Shown: in pieces, positions 20,835 through 31,990 of the stretch
Numbering within the stretch: position 1 is the stretch's first letter
Layout: every line of letters begins with the position of its first letter
The notes under the pieces: generated by a model
The model's database searches: none
Seen by the model: the letters and a program-made list of their open reading frames with translations, nothing else
What the model was told of the DNA's origin: nothing
Program-made: the position numbers and the translations under genes
Origin: Adenophora triphylla var. japonica
Taxonomy: Eukaryota; Streptophyta; Magnoliopsida; Asterales; Campanulaceae
DNA length: 64,000 bases
Assembly: GCA_022495995.1 (NCBI GenBank)
Contig: JAFEMH010002557.1
Span: 1-64,000 of the forward strand
Reading direction: 5' to 3'

Positions 20835-21980
20835 GCGGTTTCCGTTTCTTTTATTTTTGATTTTTTTTGTTGTTTTAATTTACTTAAAACATGTTTTCTC
20901 GTAATCCTAGGTAGGTTGGAAAAGATTGCTCTTCTTTTCGCAACTATGCTAGATCCCGGGTCACCGGAGACCATCTCGTGCGGCTATAAGCCCCTCGTTT
21001 TGCACCCGTATTTCGACATCCCAGGGTGGACAACCCTGTGCGAGGGTCCTATAGTGCAAGCGGTTTCCACCGGCCTAAAAGAAAATCGAACCTAAGGACC
21101 GAGCCTGTCATGTTCGTTTTGATGCGTTAGCCATGTGAATAGTGAACCGAGCCGGCCACCGAGTCAAGATCGTGTCAAGAGTTCGGCATGACCTTCTCTT
21201 TGCCTTGCTTGCGCAAGGGATCCGTGACGTTAGGCGTTGGCCGGGTCATATCGTCATGGCCGACGTATCAAAGGCGTGATGACATGGTGTCATGCGAGCA
21301 TGGATGTATATCCGGACGGAACATCGTTCGGGTGTAGCTTCGAAATCAAGATCGTGTCAAGATTTTAGCATGACCTTTTCATCGCTTTGCTTGCGCAAGG
21401 GATCTTGAGTTCCGAGCCTTGACTCGTAAAATGGCCGGCATGGTATATGTATCCAGGCCGTATGACACCGGACCGGGTAAAACCAACCGAGTCCGGACAG
21501 AGTGTGACTCAAGACTCAAACGTGCGGTGGTTGACGCTGCTAGGATGGGATGTTTGGAATGATCCCGCGCGCGTCCAAGAGGCCTAGGAAGACCTAACGG
21601 ATCGCAACCGAGACCACTCCGGTTAAGGGTTGTAGTGTGCGCTGTATCCGAGGCAAAGAGTAGCGTGCGGTGTAACCGAGGCAGCAGTAGAGTGCGGTGT
21701 AACCGAGGCAAGAAGGCGCGTAGTGTGCGGTCTCTAAAATTCTTTTTCGAGTAAAACAGAAGTTTTTGAAGAATTTTAAATGTATGCACACGTATGTATA
21801 TTGATGCATTTTTTTTGTATTTTTATTTTTTTTTGTAAAATAAAAACGAAGCACGTGCACACACACACAACAGCTTAAAGGAAGGGGTAAAATGAAAGTT
21901 TGACCCTCATCATCGTTTTAAAATCTTTTGTTTTGTTTAAAAGTTTTTAAAACAAAATTTCCTCAAATGAGTCGCCAACC
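20835..21980 (-). other. 5' leader and PBS of A
   Basis: The PBS reads GTTGGCGACTC on - (21,970-21,980), directly after the LTR. The rest is noncoding leader with three direct GGTGTAACCGAGGC-like units (21,650-21,715), a T/A-rich part near 21,730-21,850 and (AC)n. Just before gag is GCGAAAAGAAGAGCAATC, also found in B (26,873) and C (51,891), so the leader is shared between families. Confidence 0.65.
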
Positions 21981-23384
21981 GAAATTACCCGATCCGAGCA
22001 GCCTCGCGCCCGCATCCGGCATCTTTCGCTTGCGGAGCGGGTGTCTCGCCGTTTTTGTTTTTGTAGAGTCGCCACGCCGTTTTTATTAAGCCCAAAACAT
22101 TGAAAAGGGCATCGCTTAAAGATAATTTTAAACTCGTTTTTTGTGTGATGAGATTTTTGAGTTCGGAGGTCGATGACTCCCGGAAGAGAATATTAGAATA
22201 TTAGAGCTCACCCGAGTAGCCTCGTAAACGAGTCTTTCTGATACCCCTAATATCCTTTAAATGTTGTGTGTGTGTGTGTGTGCTTTTAAAAATGCATGTC
22301 AGACGGATGTCTACATTGTATGCTATGTATGGAAATGTATTGAAATAGTATAGGAAGGAAGCCTTACCAATGTTGGTTCGTGTCCTGTCTTCCGCCGGGG
22401 AATGGTGTTTGAGGTCTGAGTAGCTCCTGCATGGATCGGGATTGCTTCGGGAGGGACCGGTTGTCCGCGGACGCAGTTTCGGCGTGAGTTGAGGTTGTAG
22501 GCCGCGTCGTCGGCAGCAGGTTCGCGTGCGTGGGGATCGTCGGGATCACTCGGCGCAGGTTCGGCGTGCGGCGTTGTGGTGGCAGGAGTCACTCGGCGTA
22601 GTTTCGGCGTGGTTTGGGATCGCCGGTTTGACTCGGAAAGAGCCGGACACCGTGGAAAGACCTGTGCAAGGCCTCTGAGTACCACGAGGGGCCTCGTAGT
22701 ACCTCGAGAGTGCCTCGGCAGCGCGGGAGCCGTCTCGAGCGCTGGGAGGCTTCTGAGCACCACAAGGGAGCTCAAGGCCTCAAGGATCCGAAAGGGGCCG
22801 GAGTGCCTCGAGAGGACTCTAGAGGGGAGCCGTAAGGCTAAGGGAGGAAGAGAGAAGAGGGAGGTGTGTGAAAATGAGGAGGGGGAGCCCTCTATTTATA
22901 GTAAAAATTTCGGAGCAAAGAGGTCCGTACGACCTTCTTGGTTATCCGTAATTTTGGATTTCCTCGATTTGAGGGAATCTCGCAATGATGGTGAATATTC
23001 TGAATGATGATGTCCCCTATGCAAGAAGGTCCGTGACGGACCATCAAGCATGCAAAGAGGTCCGTACGGACCAACTCGCAGGAAGTAATCATTTCTTCCG
23101 GATTTGAGGGAATATTGTGGACTTTAAGGGGATTTAGTAATCATTGAAACAAAGAGGTCCGTACGGACCTTAATTGCTTTTCTGATTTCCTCGAAAATTC
23201 CCAAAAGGTCCTTTTGTCCCTTTTATCCCAGAAGGCTCCTCCCTTGGTTTGGTCAGGGCTCGAGAGGGTTTCGAGAGGGTTTTTGAGAGGGTTTTGAGTG
23301 AGAGAGGTCTCCGAGACTACGTTGATGAGTCTGCGGTGTTTCCCGTGTGTTTGAAAGGGGGTGATCCAGATTGGGGTACTTACA
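21981..23384 (-). repeat. 5' LTR of element A
   Basis: Reverse complement of the E/B LTR; begins (-) TGTAAGTACC at 23,384 and ends near 21,981. Palindromes at 22,922 (one base lost), 23,029 (one base extra), 23,059 and 23,156. TATAAATA lies at about 22,893-22,900 on -, and CATTGGTAAGG at about 22,372. The U5 hairpin 1 pair is 22,221-22,232. The right flank is F's array (ATAGCGCCGTAAG), so A inserted in F copy 2's array. Confidence 0.85.
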
Positions 23385-24010
23385 ATAGCGCCGTAAGCTT
23401 TAGTCTCCGTTATTTCCGTCATAAAGAAATAACGTCATCAAGCTTTAGCTCCCTCTATCTCTCGTCAAAAGATAGCGTCGTCAGCTTTAGTCTCCGTTAT
23501 TTCCGTCATAAAGAAATAACGTCATCTAGCTTTAGCTCCCTCTATCTCTAAGAGATAGCGCCGTAAGCTTTAGTCTCTCGTTATTTCCGTCATAAAGAAA
23601 TAACGTCATCCAGCCTTTAGCTCCTCTATCTCTCGTCAAAAAGAGATAGCGCCGTAAGCTTTAGTCTCCGTTATTTCCGTCATAAAGAAATAACGTCATC
23701 TAGCTTTAGCTCCCTCTATCTCTGTCAAAAAGAGATAGCGCCGTAAGCTTTAGTCTCCGTTATTTCCGTCATAAAGAAATAACGTCATCTAGCTCCCTCT
23801 ATCTCTCGTCAAAAGAGATAGCGCCTGTAAGCTTTAGTCTCCGTTATTTCCGTCATAAAGAAATAACGTCATCTAGCTTTAGCTCCTCTATCTCTAAGAG
23901 ATAGCGCCGTAAGCTTTAGTCACCGTTATTTCCGTCATAAAGAAATAACGTCATCCAGCCTTTAGCTCCTCTATCTCTCGTCAAAAAGAGATAGTACCCT
24001 AAGCCTTAGC
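23385..24010 (+). repeat. Tandem array of F, copy 2
   Basis: About seven units of the 82-89-bp repeat with GTTATTTC/GAAATAAC and TATCTCT/AGAGATA inverted repeats. It carries many more one-base indels than copy 1 (for example CTCTCGTC for CTCTGTC and GCGCCTGTAAG for GCGCCGTAAG). Confidence 0.88.
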
Positions 24011-24501
24011 CTCCGTTAGAATGAAATAATGTCAGTGACAACCTCCATTAATTGTCAAAACTTCAAGGATCCTAGACATCGTTCTTAACCTATCTAGTGA
24101 TGCTCGAACTACGACCTGGCTTGGATTCCCCCGGGATACGTAGGTAGCCTCCCGTAGGTTCACCCAATTTGTCACATATGACGCCCCTTTCCCAAATGGA
24201 TTCCGAACTACGATTATGGCTTGATTCCTCCGGATACGTAGGTAGCCTTTCATAAAAGGTCCACCACTCGACCACTTCGTCACCGATCCATCTCGGCATT
24301 CGCCGATTGGATCCTTTTCTATCGACAACCCCACTCGCCTTGCAAGTGACGTTGCCGAGGGGCTTCGTAAGTACCCAAACCGGCTCATGCCTTCCTAAGC
24401 AAATTTCCCTAAGCAATTTCGGTAAGTTTCCAGAATTCCCGATCTTCCTAGTGTTCCGGAAATATTCCTAACAGCCTCCAAATCAAATATGGACCGAAAG
24501 G
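24011..24501 (+). mobile_element. 3'-terminal region and first 136 bp of the LTR of F, copy 2
   Basis: Hairpin motifs at 24,109-24,143 and 24,208-24,241, polypurine GCCGAGGGGCTTC, then the LTR start at 24,366 (first T missing). The LTR is interrupted at 24,501 by B and resumes at 43,785. The last five bases, AAAGG (24,497-24,501), are the target duplication. This 136-bp piece differs from copy 1 at 20 or more positions. Confidence 0.8.
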
Positions 24502-25880
24502 TGTAAGTACCCCAACTGGATCACTCCCTTTCAAACACCCGGAAACACCGCAGACTCATCCACGCAGCCTCGTAGACCTCTCCCACTCAAAACCCTCTCA
24601 AACCCCCAACCAAACCAAGGGAGGAGCCCTCTCGGGATAAAAAGGGACAAAGGACCTTTCGGGAATTTTCAGAAACCGAAAAGCAATATAGGTCCGTACG
24701 GACCTCTTTGTTTCCATAATTACCGAATCCCCTTAAAGTCCACAATATTCCTCAAATCCCTGAGAAATGATTACCCTAAATGCATACTTGGTCCGTACGG
24801 ACCTCTTTCGCATGTCAAGATGGTCCGCACGGACCTCTTTGCAAGGGGACATCATCATTTCCGTAATATTCACCATCATTGCATATTCCCTCAAATCGAG
24901 GAAAACCAAAATCCTCCGGATAACTAAGGAGGTCCGTACGGACCTCTTGCACCAAATCTCGAGACTATAAATAGAGGGCTCCCCCTCCTCATTTTCGACA
25001 CTTCCCACTTCTCTCTTCCTCCCTAAGCCTTCTCGGCTCCCCTCTAAGACCTTTCGAGGCATTCCCGGCCCCTTCGGATCCTTCCGAGGCCTTCCGAGCC
25101 CCCTCGAGGTGCTCCGAAGCCTCTCCGAGCGCTCCCGAGACGCTCCCGCGCTGCCCCGAGGCACTCTCGAGGTACTCCGAGGCCCCTCGTGGTACTCCGA
25201 GGCCTTGCTCGGTCTTTCCCACGGTGTCCCGGCTCTTTCCGAGTCAAACCGGCGATCCCAAACCTTGCCGAACTCTCTCGCCCGAATCCAACCAACGATT
25301 CCAACGCACGCCGAACCTCTCGCCCGAGTGATCCCGACGATCCCCACGCACGCCGAACCTCGCCCAAACGCAGCCTACAACCTCAACTCACGCCGAAACT
25401 CGTCCGCGGACAACCGGCATCCCCGAAGCAATCCGAACGCTACTCCGACCTCAAACACTATTCCCCTGCGGAAGACAGACACGAACCAACATTGGTAAGG
25501 CTTCCTTCCTATTCTATTTCAATACATTTCAATACAATGTAGACATCCGATACAAAGATGCATTTTTAAAAGCACACACACACACACAACTTTTTAAAGG
25601 ATATTAGGGGTATCCGAAAGACTCGTTTTTACGAGGCGACTCGTGAGCTCTAATATTCTAATATTCTCTTCCCGAGGAGTCATCTCGACCTCCGAACTCA
25701 AAATCTCATCACACAAAAACAGCTTTAAAATTTATCTTTAAACCGATGCCCTTTTTCAATGTTTTGGGCTTAATAAAACGGCGTGGCGACTCTACAAAAT
25801 GCGAAAGCAAAACGGCGAGACACCTCCAACGCGAAAGAATGCCGATGCCGGGCCGCGAGGCCTTCTGATCCGGTAATTTC
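24502..25880 (+). repeat. 5' LTR of element B
   Basis: TGTAAGTACC to GGTAATTTC; the final A is missing compared with the 3' LTR. Palindromes at 24,691, 24,790, 24,822 (one base changed) and 24,931; TATAAATA at 24,966-24,973; ATTGGTAAGG at about 25,491; PBS-like TGGCGACTCT inside at 25,794, 77 bp before the end. Confidence 0.92.
24691..24973 (+). promoter_or_regulatory. LTR promoter of B: four palindromes and TATA box
   Basis: GGTCCGTACGGACC at 24,691, 24,790 and 24,931, and GGTCCGCACGGACC at 24,822. The 24,790/24,822 pair is 32 bp apart. TATAAATA follows 22 bp after the last palindrome. The 3' LTR repeats the pattern at 42,591, 42,690, 42,722 and 42,837, with a damaged TATA (TATAAAATG). Confidence 0.75.
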
Positions 25881-26992
25881 TTGGCGACTCTCATTGATAT
25901 TTTGTTTTAAAACTTTTAAACAAAACAAAAGATTTTTAAAACGATGATGAGGGTCAAACTTTCATTTTACCCCTTCCTTTAATCGTTGTGTGTGTGTGTG
26001 CACGTGCTTCGTTTTTATTTTACAAAAAAATTAAAAATAAAAATGCATCAATATACATCTCGTGCATACATTTAAAATTCTTCAAAAATTTCTATTTTAC
26101 TCGTAAAAGAATTTTAGAGACCGCACACTACGCGCACCGCCGCTTGCTACACCGCACACTACGCGCACCGCCGCCGGATACACCGCACACTACAACCCTT
26201 AACCCGGAGTGGTCTCGCCAGCAGTCCGTTTGGTCTTCCTAGGCCTCTGGGCGCGCACGGGATCATTCCAAACATCCCATCCTAGCCAAGCGTCAACCCC
26301 GCACGTTTGAGTCTTGAGTCACACTCGTCCGCACTGCTGGTTTTTACCTGGCCCGTGTCATACACACTCGGGATATATATACCATGCCGGCCATTTTTCG
26401 AGTCAAGGCTCTAACTCAAGATCCCTCGCTAGCAAAGCGATGAAAGGTCATGCTAAAATCTTGACCTCGATCTTGATTTTCGGCTACACCTGCACGATGT
26501 TCCGTCCCGATATACATCCATGCTTGCATGACACCATGTCATCACGCCTTTGATACGTCGCCATGACGATATGACTCCACCCAACGCCTAACGTCACGCA
26601 TCCCTTGCGCAAGCAAGGTAAAGAGAGGTCATGCCGAACTCTCGACTCCGATCTTGACTCGGGCCGGCTCGGTTCACTATTCACATGGCTAACGCATCAA
26701 AACGAACATGACAAAGCTCGGTCCTTAGGTTCGATTTTTCTTTAGGCCGGTGGAAACCGCTTGCACTATAGGACCCTCGCCCGGGCCGCCCACCCCGGGA
26801 TGTCGAAATACGTGCAAAACGAGGGCTTATAGCCGCACGTATGGTCTCCATCGACCCAGATCTAGCATAGTTGCGAAAAAGAAGAGCAATCTTTTCCAAC
26901 CTACCTAGGATTCTCGAGAAAATACTGCTTTTAAGTAAATTAAAACAACAAAAAAAAAAAAAAAAAAATAAATAAAAGAAACGGAAACCGCA
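25881..26992 (+). other. PBS and 5' leader of B
   Basis: TTGGCGACTCTCATTGAT at 25,881 is the primer-binding site, matching the TGGCGACTCT start of D's PBS. The leader holds a (GT)n tract, ACCGCACACTACGCGCACC direct repeats near 26,120-26,190, an A tract at 26,950-26,968 and the shared GCGAAAAAGAAGAGCAATC. No gene. Confidence 0.65.
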
Positions 26993-28300
26993 TGCCACGT
27001 GAGCTTTCCCCTTTATCCCGTTAGGACATTCCCGTGTCTAAACCTTGCCCATCACCCTCCACCTAACGTAGAGTGGTCGAGAGTACCCGGAACCCGTCTC
27101 CCAGTCAAAACAACAAGGTCCTACCTCCTTCCCACTGTCACCAGACACCGTCAAATCCCCATGGCCAAGTCGCCGGATAACAACGATGAGAACGGACCTT
27201 ACCCCCAAGAAATTTCCCAACACCGGAAGAAGTTTGGCAGTCCTCATGGCTATCGAGAAACGTCAAGGTGAGCAACAAGCTCGATCGAAGGTGCCATGCA
27301 CCACTTCGAACCTTAGCCACCCAACCACCTGGGGCTTCCTAAGCCATGATCGCTCCTACAGCCTCTAACGTCTCTCATTGTCTCCCGTAAGTCAACCCGT
27401 TACCCTCGTACGAGCCATGCAGCTATGACGTAAGGCCACAAGACCTTCCAGAGGAAAGCCTCGCCCATCCAGCCTCCCGAGGTCCCGTACCACCGCCGAA
27501 CAACGAACACATCCGGTGGGACGCTCAAGCGACAGTAGTGCTTGTCCTGGAAATGGAATTCCAGGATGCAATGAACGAGGGCCGCCCTCGACGAAAGAAG
27601 AAGCTATCTTCTCAACAAAAGCCGAAAAAGAGGTACGAATCTCGGTGATCCTACGCCGGAACCCTCGAGAACCCTCAGAAGGTTTGACTACTATGTCATC
27701 TACTCCAAGAAATCTCCCCAAATTTAGTTCTCGCACAGGCCACGGCAATGTTTGCTCCATGATCACCGGGACGAGCTTCGCACCGCCACCGAAGGCCCGA
27801 AGGTCCGCATAATCCAACCCCCGTCTTGGGAAGATCTCAAAGCCACTATTGATGCTTCGCAAAGCCATGACAAATAACGAATTGAAATGCGCAGCCGCCT
27901 TACGCCAACCGTGCTCCTCCCACTCCGTAAACGGGAGAGACAAGCAAAACCACAAGTCCAGAGGTGAATGTTCTCGACACGTTCCTGGCCAAATCCCCGT
28001 GAATCCTCCGCGGACGTACAAAAGGCCACCATACCTCGAGCCACGAACCGAAAAGGGACCCTACGCCAAAGAAGCCGAAACCCCGGACCCAAAGGTCCGA
28101 AGATCCCCGTCTTGACACAGCCTCAAGCGCACTCAGCTAACATCTCACTGTCCTTTACTCACTTCATCTTACCCGCACAAGCTCAAGTTGGAAGAAAGCC
28201 TCGGCCTGCACTATGGTTCCCATCACAAAGAACACCCGATGAAGCAGCTTCGTATGATTGGCAACGTCAATTACAAAGCAATATCATCACCTTCACGTAA
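26993..28300 (+). pseudogene. gag remnants of B
   Basis: ATGCCACGTGAGC at 26,993 starts the N-terminal piece (PYPQEISQHRKKF). A basic piece (EGRPRRKKKLSS) is near 27,580, a FAPPPKARR piece near 27,780, and a KGTLRQRSRNP piece near 28,050. As in A, the Retrotrans_gag core is not recognisable in any frame. Several frameshifts. Confidence 0.6.
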
Positions 28301-28369
28301 CTCGATCTTCCAAAATTTGGGGCCGACCACAACGAGCCTCTCTACATAACAGCTCAACCGGACGAGCGC

Positions 28370-29510
28370 CGTCTCCCTCGGGTGTTGGTAGATGGGGGAT
28401 CATCCATGAACGTCCTTCCAAACCAAAATGATGGATTTGCTAGGGATCAAAGCAACCGATCTAAAACCTCGACTCGTGCAATCAAGGCATACGACTCAAC
28501 ATCCCGCCCAAGCCTTGGGAATAGCCACCTTGAACCTTTGGTTTGGAAAACAAATGGTCCCAACAGACTTCCAAGTCATCGACATCCCGATCACATTCAT
28601 CGCCATTTTGGGACGCCTCGCTACATCGATCAATGGGGTGGCATCCACTTCCATCGCCGCGTAAAGTTCGTCCAAGGAACAGATATGACCATCATCTACG
28701 GCGACAAAGATAGTCACCGAAAGGACCGATACCAACGGCGTCCCGGCCTTAGAAATCAAACCCGACGATGATGGCATGATGTTAACAGGTTCACCATCGA
28801 AAGCCCAAAGGCCCAAGTGTGCCACATAGACTCCGCTTTGATTTGGGACAAGATCCCTCCCCGATGAAAATGATGAAGCACATGAACTACATCCCGAGGC
28901 TCGGTTTGGGAAAACGCCATCGTGGCACTCAACGTATCATCAATATCAAAGAACAAATACCCCGCACTCTACCCGGGATACTCTCCTACTCCCGAACACA
29001 TTGCTGAGGACAAGCGAGCCGCACGTAAACGCTCCACGTATAACAAAAGAGGCTTGCACGCAATCTCCGATCTTCGCCCTACAGCCTTCGACATGACCAA
29101 GTACTTCACAAGGAAGGCCGGCAACTTGGAAGAAGATCCGTAAAAGGAACAGAGCCGATCGCGCCAAACAAAGCCGGCCGACAACCATGGACAAGCTCCA
29201 GCAGAACTCGGCAAGATTCAGAGGCCTCAAGCCAAATCCCGTCCGAAGAGCATTCCTCGACACACCGCCTCGCCGAGATCCACAACCACCACTATTCACA
29301 ATTTTGGTTCGGAAAACTCCTCTTTCGCGGAAGAACTCGAAAAACTCTCTCGTCAACACTCCCGCCTTCAACAAGCGGGAAGAGTCTCGCATTCGAGCTA
29401 GCAATGCCCAAGACAAAAGCAAGAGACTCCGCAGACGATGCTTGGGACGAACCACCGCTACACTCGCTTCTTCAAAGAAGAAATCGAGATGCCGCATCTA
29501 ATCGATTTTG
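28370..29510 (+). pseudogene. Aspartic protease and start of the protease-RT linker (B)
   Basis: RVLVDGGSSMNVLP at about 28,379-28,420 is the active site; FIAILGRLATSI (about 28,600) corresponds to A's AILGRPWLHR with damage. The linker carries MMKHMNYIPRLGLGKR, YSPTPEHIAEDKRAAR and FDMTKYFTRKAGNLEED, with a weak G-patch-like LGLGK. Confidence 0.75.
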
Positions 29511-29940
29511 TTTCGATAACTCGTGGTAGCAATGATCGGGAACGGTGACATAAAGCCTTTCAAACCCCATCTCCTATCAAGCTCATTGCCCCCTCAATAA
29601 TCCGGGCCACATTCTCCGGACCTACCGCTAGCAAACAGACATGATCGAACAACTTGGTCCGACCCTCGAGTCCTAGAGTCTAGTGTCAAAACTCATCCCG
29701 AGTCCATTAGCTTTGAATTTGAGTCTCTCGAGTCATCCGATGGCCTCACGCCGTAAGATTACGAACTCATTGCCAATAATGTATTCCCGTATGCTCTTAA
29801 TGAATGCTTCGATCTTTCCGAGTATCCTCTCATCGCATCTTTAACAACCGATAAATTAACTAACACACAAACAAGCTAATAACGATTCACTTGATAAAGA
29901 AGCGTACACATTAAACGAACAATACATTAAGCACATCTTT
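29511..29940 (+). other. Poorly conserved linker in pol of B
   Basis: Corresponds to 17,900-18,300 of A. I see no domain in any frame. It could be an intron or degenerate linker; nothing decides. Confidence 0.4.
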
Positions 29941-31000
29941 AAGCATGTTTGTCAAACGAGAGAAAACCGGGCCCAAGCCGCCGAGGAGGTTTTAACCAAA
30001 GTGAATTTGGGAACCGCCAAGAGCCAAAAGAGACGCAAATCGGAAGTTTCTTCACCGGCACAGAGCAAGACGCATTGATCGCACCGCTCAAAGAGTTCGT
30101 GGACGTGTTCGCTTGGTCTTACCGAGACATGCCCGGATTAGATCCTAACATTGTAGAGCACCGGATTCCCTTAAATCCCGAGGCTAAGCCCATCAAGCAA
30201 AAGCTACGCCGAATCAAGCCGTAATGGTCTTTACAAGTCAAAGAGGAGATCGAAAAAATGCTCCGCGCTTCGGCTTCATCGTGGTGATCGAGTACCCCAC
30301 ATGGCTCTCCCAATATTGTCACTGGCCACCAAGGCCAATGGAAAAGTACGCCTGTTGCGTGACTTCCGAGATCTCAACAAAGCAAGTCCCAAGGACGATT
30401 TTCCACTACCCAATATCGACATGTTGGTAGACACTACACCAATTTCAAGTCAAGTCCTTCGTGGACGGTTTTGCCGGCTACAATCAAATCAAGATGGCCG
30501 AAGAAGACCAAGAAAAGACAAATTTTCACAACCCCTGGGAACCTACCGCTACACGCAATGCCGCTCGACTAAAGAACGCTCGGGGCTACCTACCAACGGC
30601 AAAGAACCGCCCTCTTCCACGATATGATCCACAAAGAGATCAAGTGTACGTCGATGACATGATCGTTCACTCAAAGGGATCGACGGACAACACCTCACGT
30701 ACACCGAGAAAATTCTTCAATCGCCTCCGAAAACACTCAATGAGGCTTAATCCCGCCAAATGCACATTCGGGGTTAGCCGAGGCAAGGTTTTGGGATACA
30801 TGGTCACCGAGAGAGGCATCGAGGTGGATCCTCAAAAGATCAAGGCTATCATCGAGATGAGACCACCGCAAACTCGCAGAGGTGAAAAGCTTCATGGGCC
30901 GCCCGCAATATATCGCCCGCTTCACAACCAACCGACCTCTATGTGCGAGCCAATCTTCAAGCCGATGAAGAAGAACGCCGACATCGAATGGAACTCGTAA
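29941..31000 (+). pseudogene. Reverse transcriptase of B, frameshifted
   Basis: FAWSYRDMPGLDPNIVEHRI at about 30,110-30,170 opens the RT region. KVRLLRDFRDLNKASPKDDF, FPLPNIDMLVD and DGFAGYNQIKMAEEDQEK follow; the catalytic YVDD is at 30,647-30,658 within YVDDMIVHSKG. Fingers and palm are in different frames. Confidence 0.85.
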
Positions 31001-31990
31001 TGCCAAGATGCCTTTGAAAAATAAAAGCATACCTTGTGAGTCCTCCGATTCTCTCGTCCTCCCCACGAGGAAAAGCCACTGCGTTGCTATACCTAATCGT
31101 GACCGACACCGCAGCTTGGAGCCATGCTCGTCAAGAAAAGAAAGAGTCACGGGTCGAAAACGCCATCTATTTCGTCGCCGAAAGTTTCAAGGCAAATAAC
31201 TCAATTACTCACCCTCGAGAAAACCTCCGCAGCCTCCTCGGTATGGGTTGTTGGGAAACTACGGCACTACATGCGCCGCACACGCACACTTGGTTTCCAA
31301 AATGGACCTGGCCAAGTACCTCTTCGACAAACCATCTCTCGTCAATGAGGCTCGCCAAATGGTCTTTCTTCCCGGCGGAATTTGACATCAAGTACGTAAA
31401 CCAAAAATCAATCAAGGGACGGGCCATGGCTGAACAACTGGCCGATTTCCCAACCGACGAGGCTCGAGGCCCTGAACCACAATTTCCAGACGAGGGAATC
31501 TTCGCAATCGAAGGTGAAAACCGATGGCAACTATTCTTCGACGGAGCGGCCAACCAAAAAGGAAACGGCATCGGTATGCTCTTGGTGGATCCCAAAGACG
31601 AGCACACCCCAATTGCTATAAAGCTCAATTTCGAGGTAACCAACAATGCCGCCGAATATGAAGCTCGCGCTCGCCGGACTACAAGCCGCACTCGAGAGGA
31701 ATGTCCGTAAACTCGAAGTTTATGGGGACTCACTTGATCATCAACCAAGTCTCCAACAGTGGAAAACCATAGACCCGGCTTGCAAAATACTATGCTCGCA
31801 TAGAGGACCTCATCACACAATTCGAAGAGGTCACCTTCCATTACTTGCCAAGAGACCGAAACAGTTTGCAGATGCCTTAGCCACCTTGGCCTCCCTTGTG
31901 GAAATCCCCGAAGGAAAAGCAATCAAACCCTTCAAAGTCGGACGAAAGGAAATTCCCGCCTACCGTTGTGAGATCGAACCAACCTAAGCC
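31001..31990 (+). pseudogene. RNase H and second (archaeal-type) RNase H of B
   Basis: A long open frame (31,036-31,710) covers both: EKKESRVENAIYFVAESFKA, LAKWSFFPAEFDIKYVNQKS, then NRWQLFFDGAANQKGNGIG (Asp of the second RNase H), KLNFEVTNNAAEYEA. The C-terminal QFADALATLASLVEIPEG lies past a frameshift, ending near 31,984. This is the clearest lineage marker in the window. Confidence 0.85.

Larger units (their letters stand above)
7219..23384 (-). mobile_element. Element A: 3'-truncated Tat-type Ty3/gypsy element
   Basis: Read on the - strand: 5' LTR (23,384-21,981), PBS, leader, gag remnants, protease, RT, RNase H, second RNase H, integrase, two PMD genes on the opposite (+) strand, short-repeat arrays, then a break. 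The 41-bp array and 3' LTR are missing. Same family as B and E. Both A and B run outward from a 1.1-kb spacer (23,385-24,501), making an inverted pair with arms of about 16 kb. pol is in many frames and looks dead as read. Confidence 0.88.

Noticed and set aside
1903..23384. LTRs at 1,903-3,369 and 21,981-23,384 as the two ends of one element
   Set aside because: They are in opposite orientation, and the left one is preceded by its own 3' array and polypurine tract, so it ends a different element.
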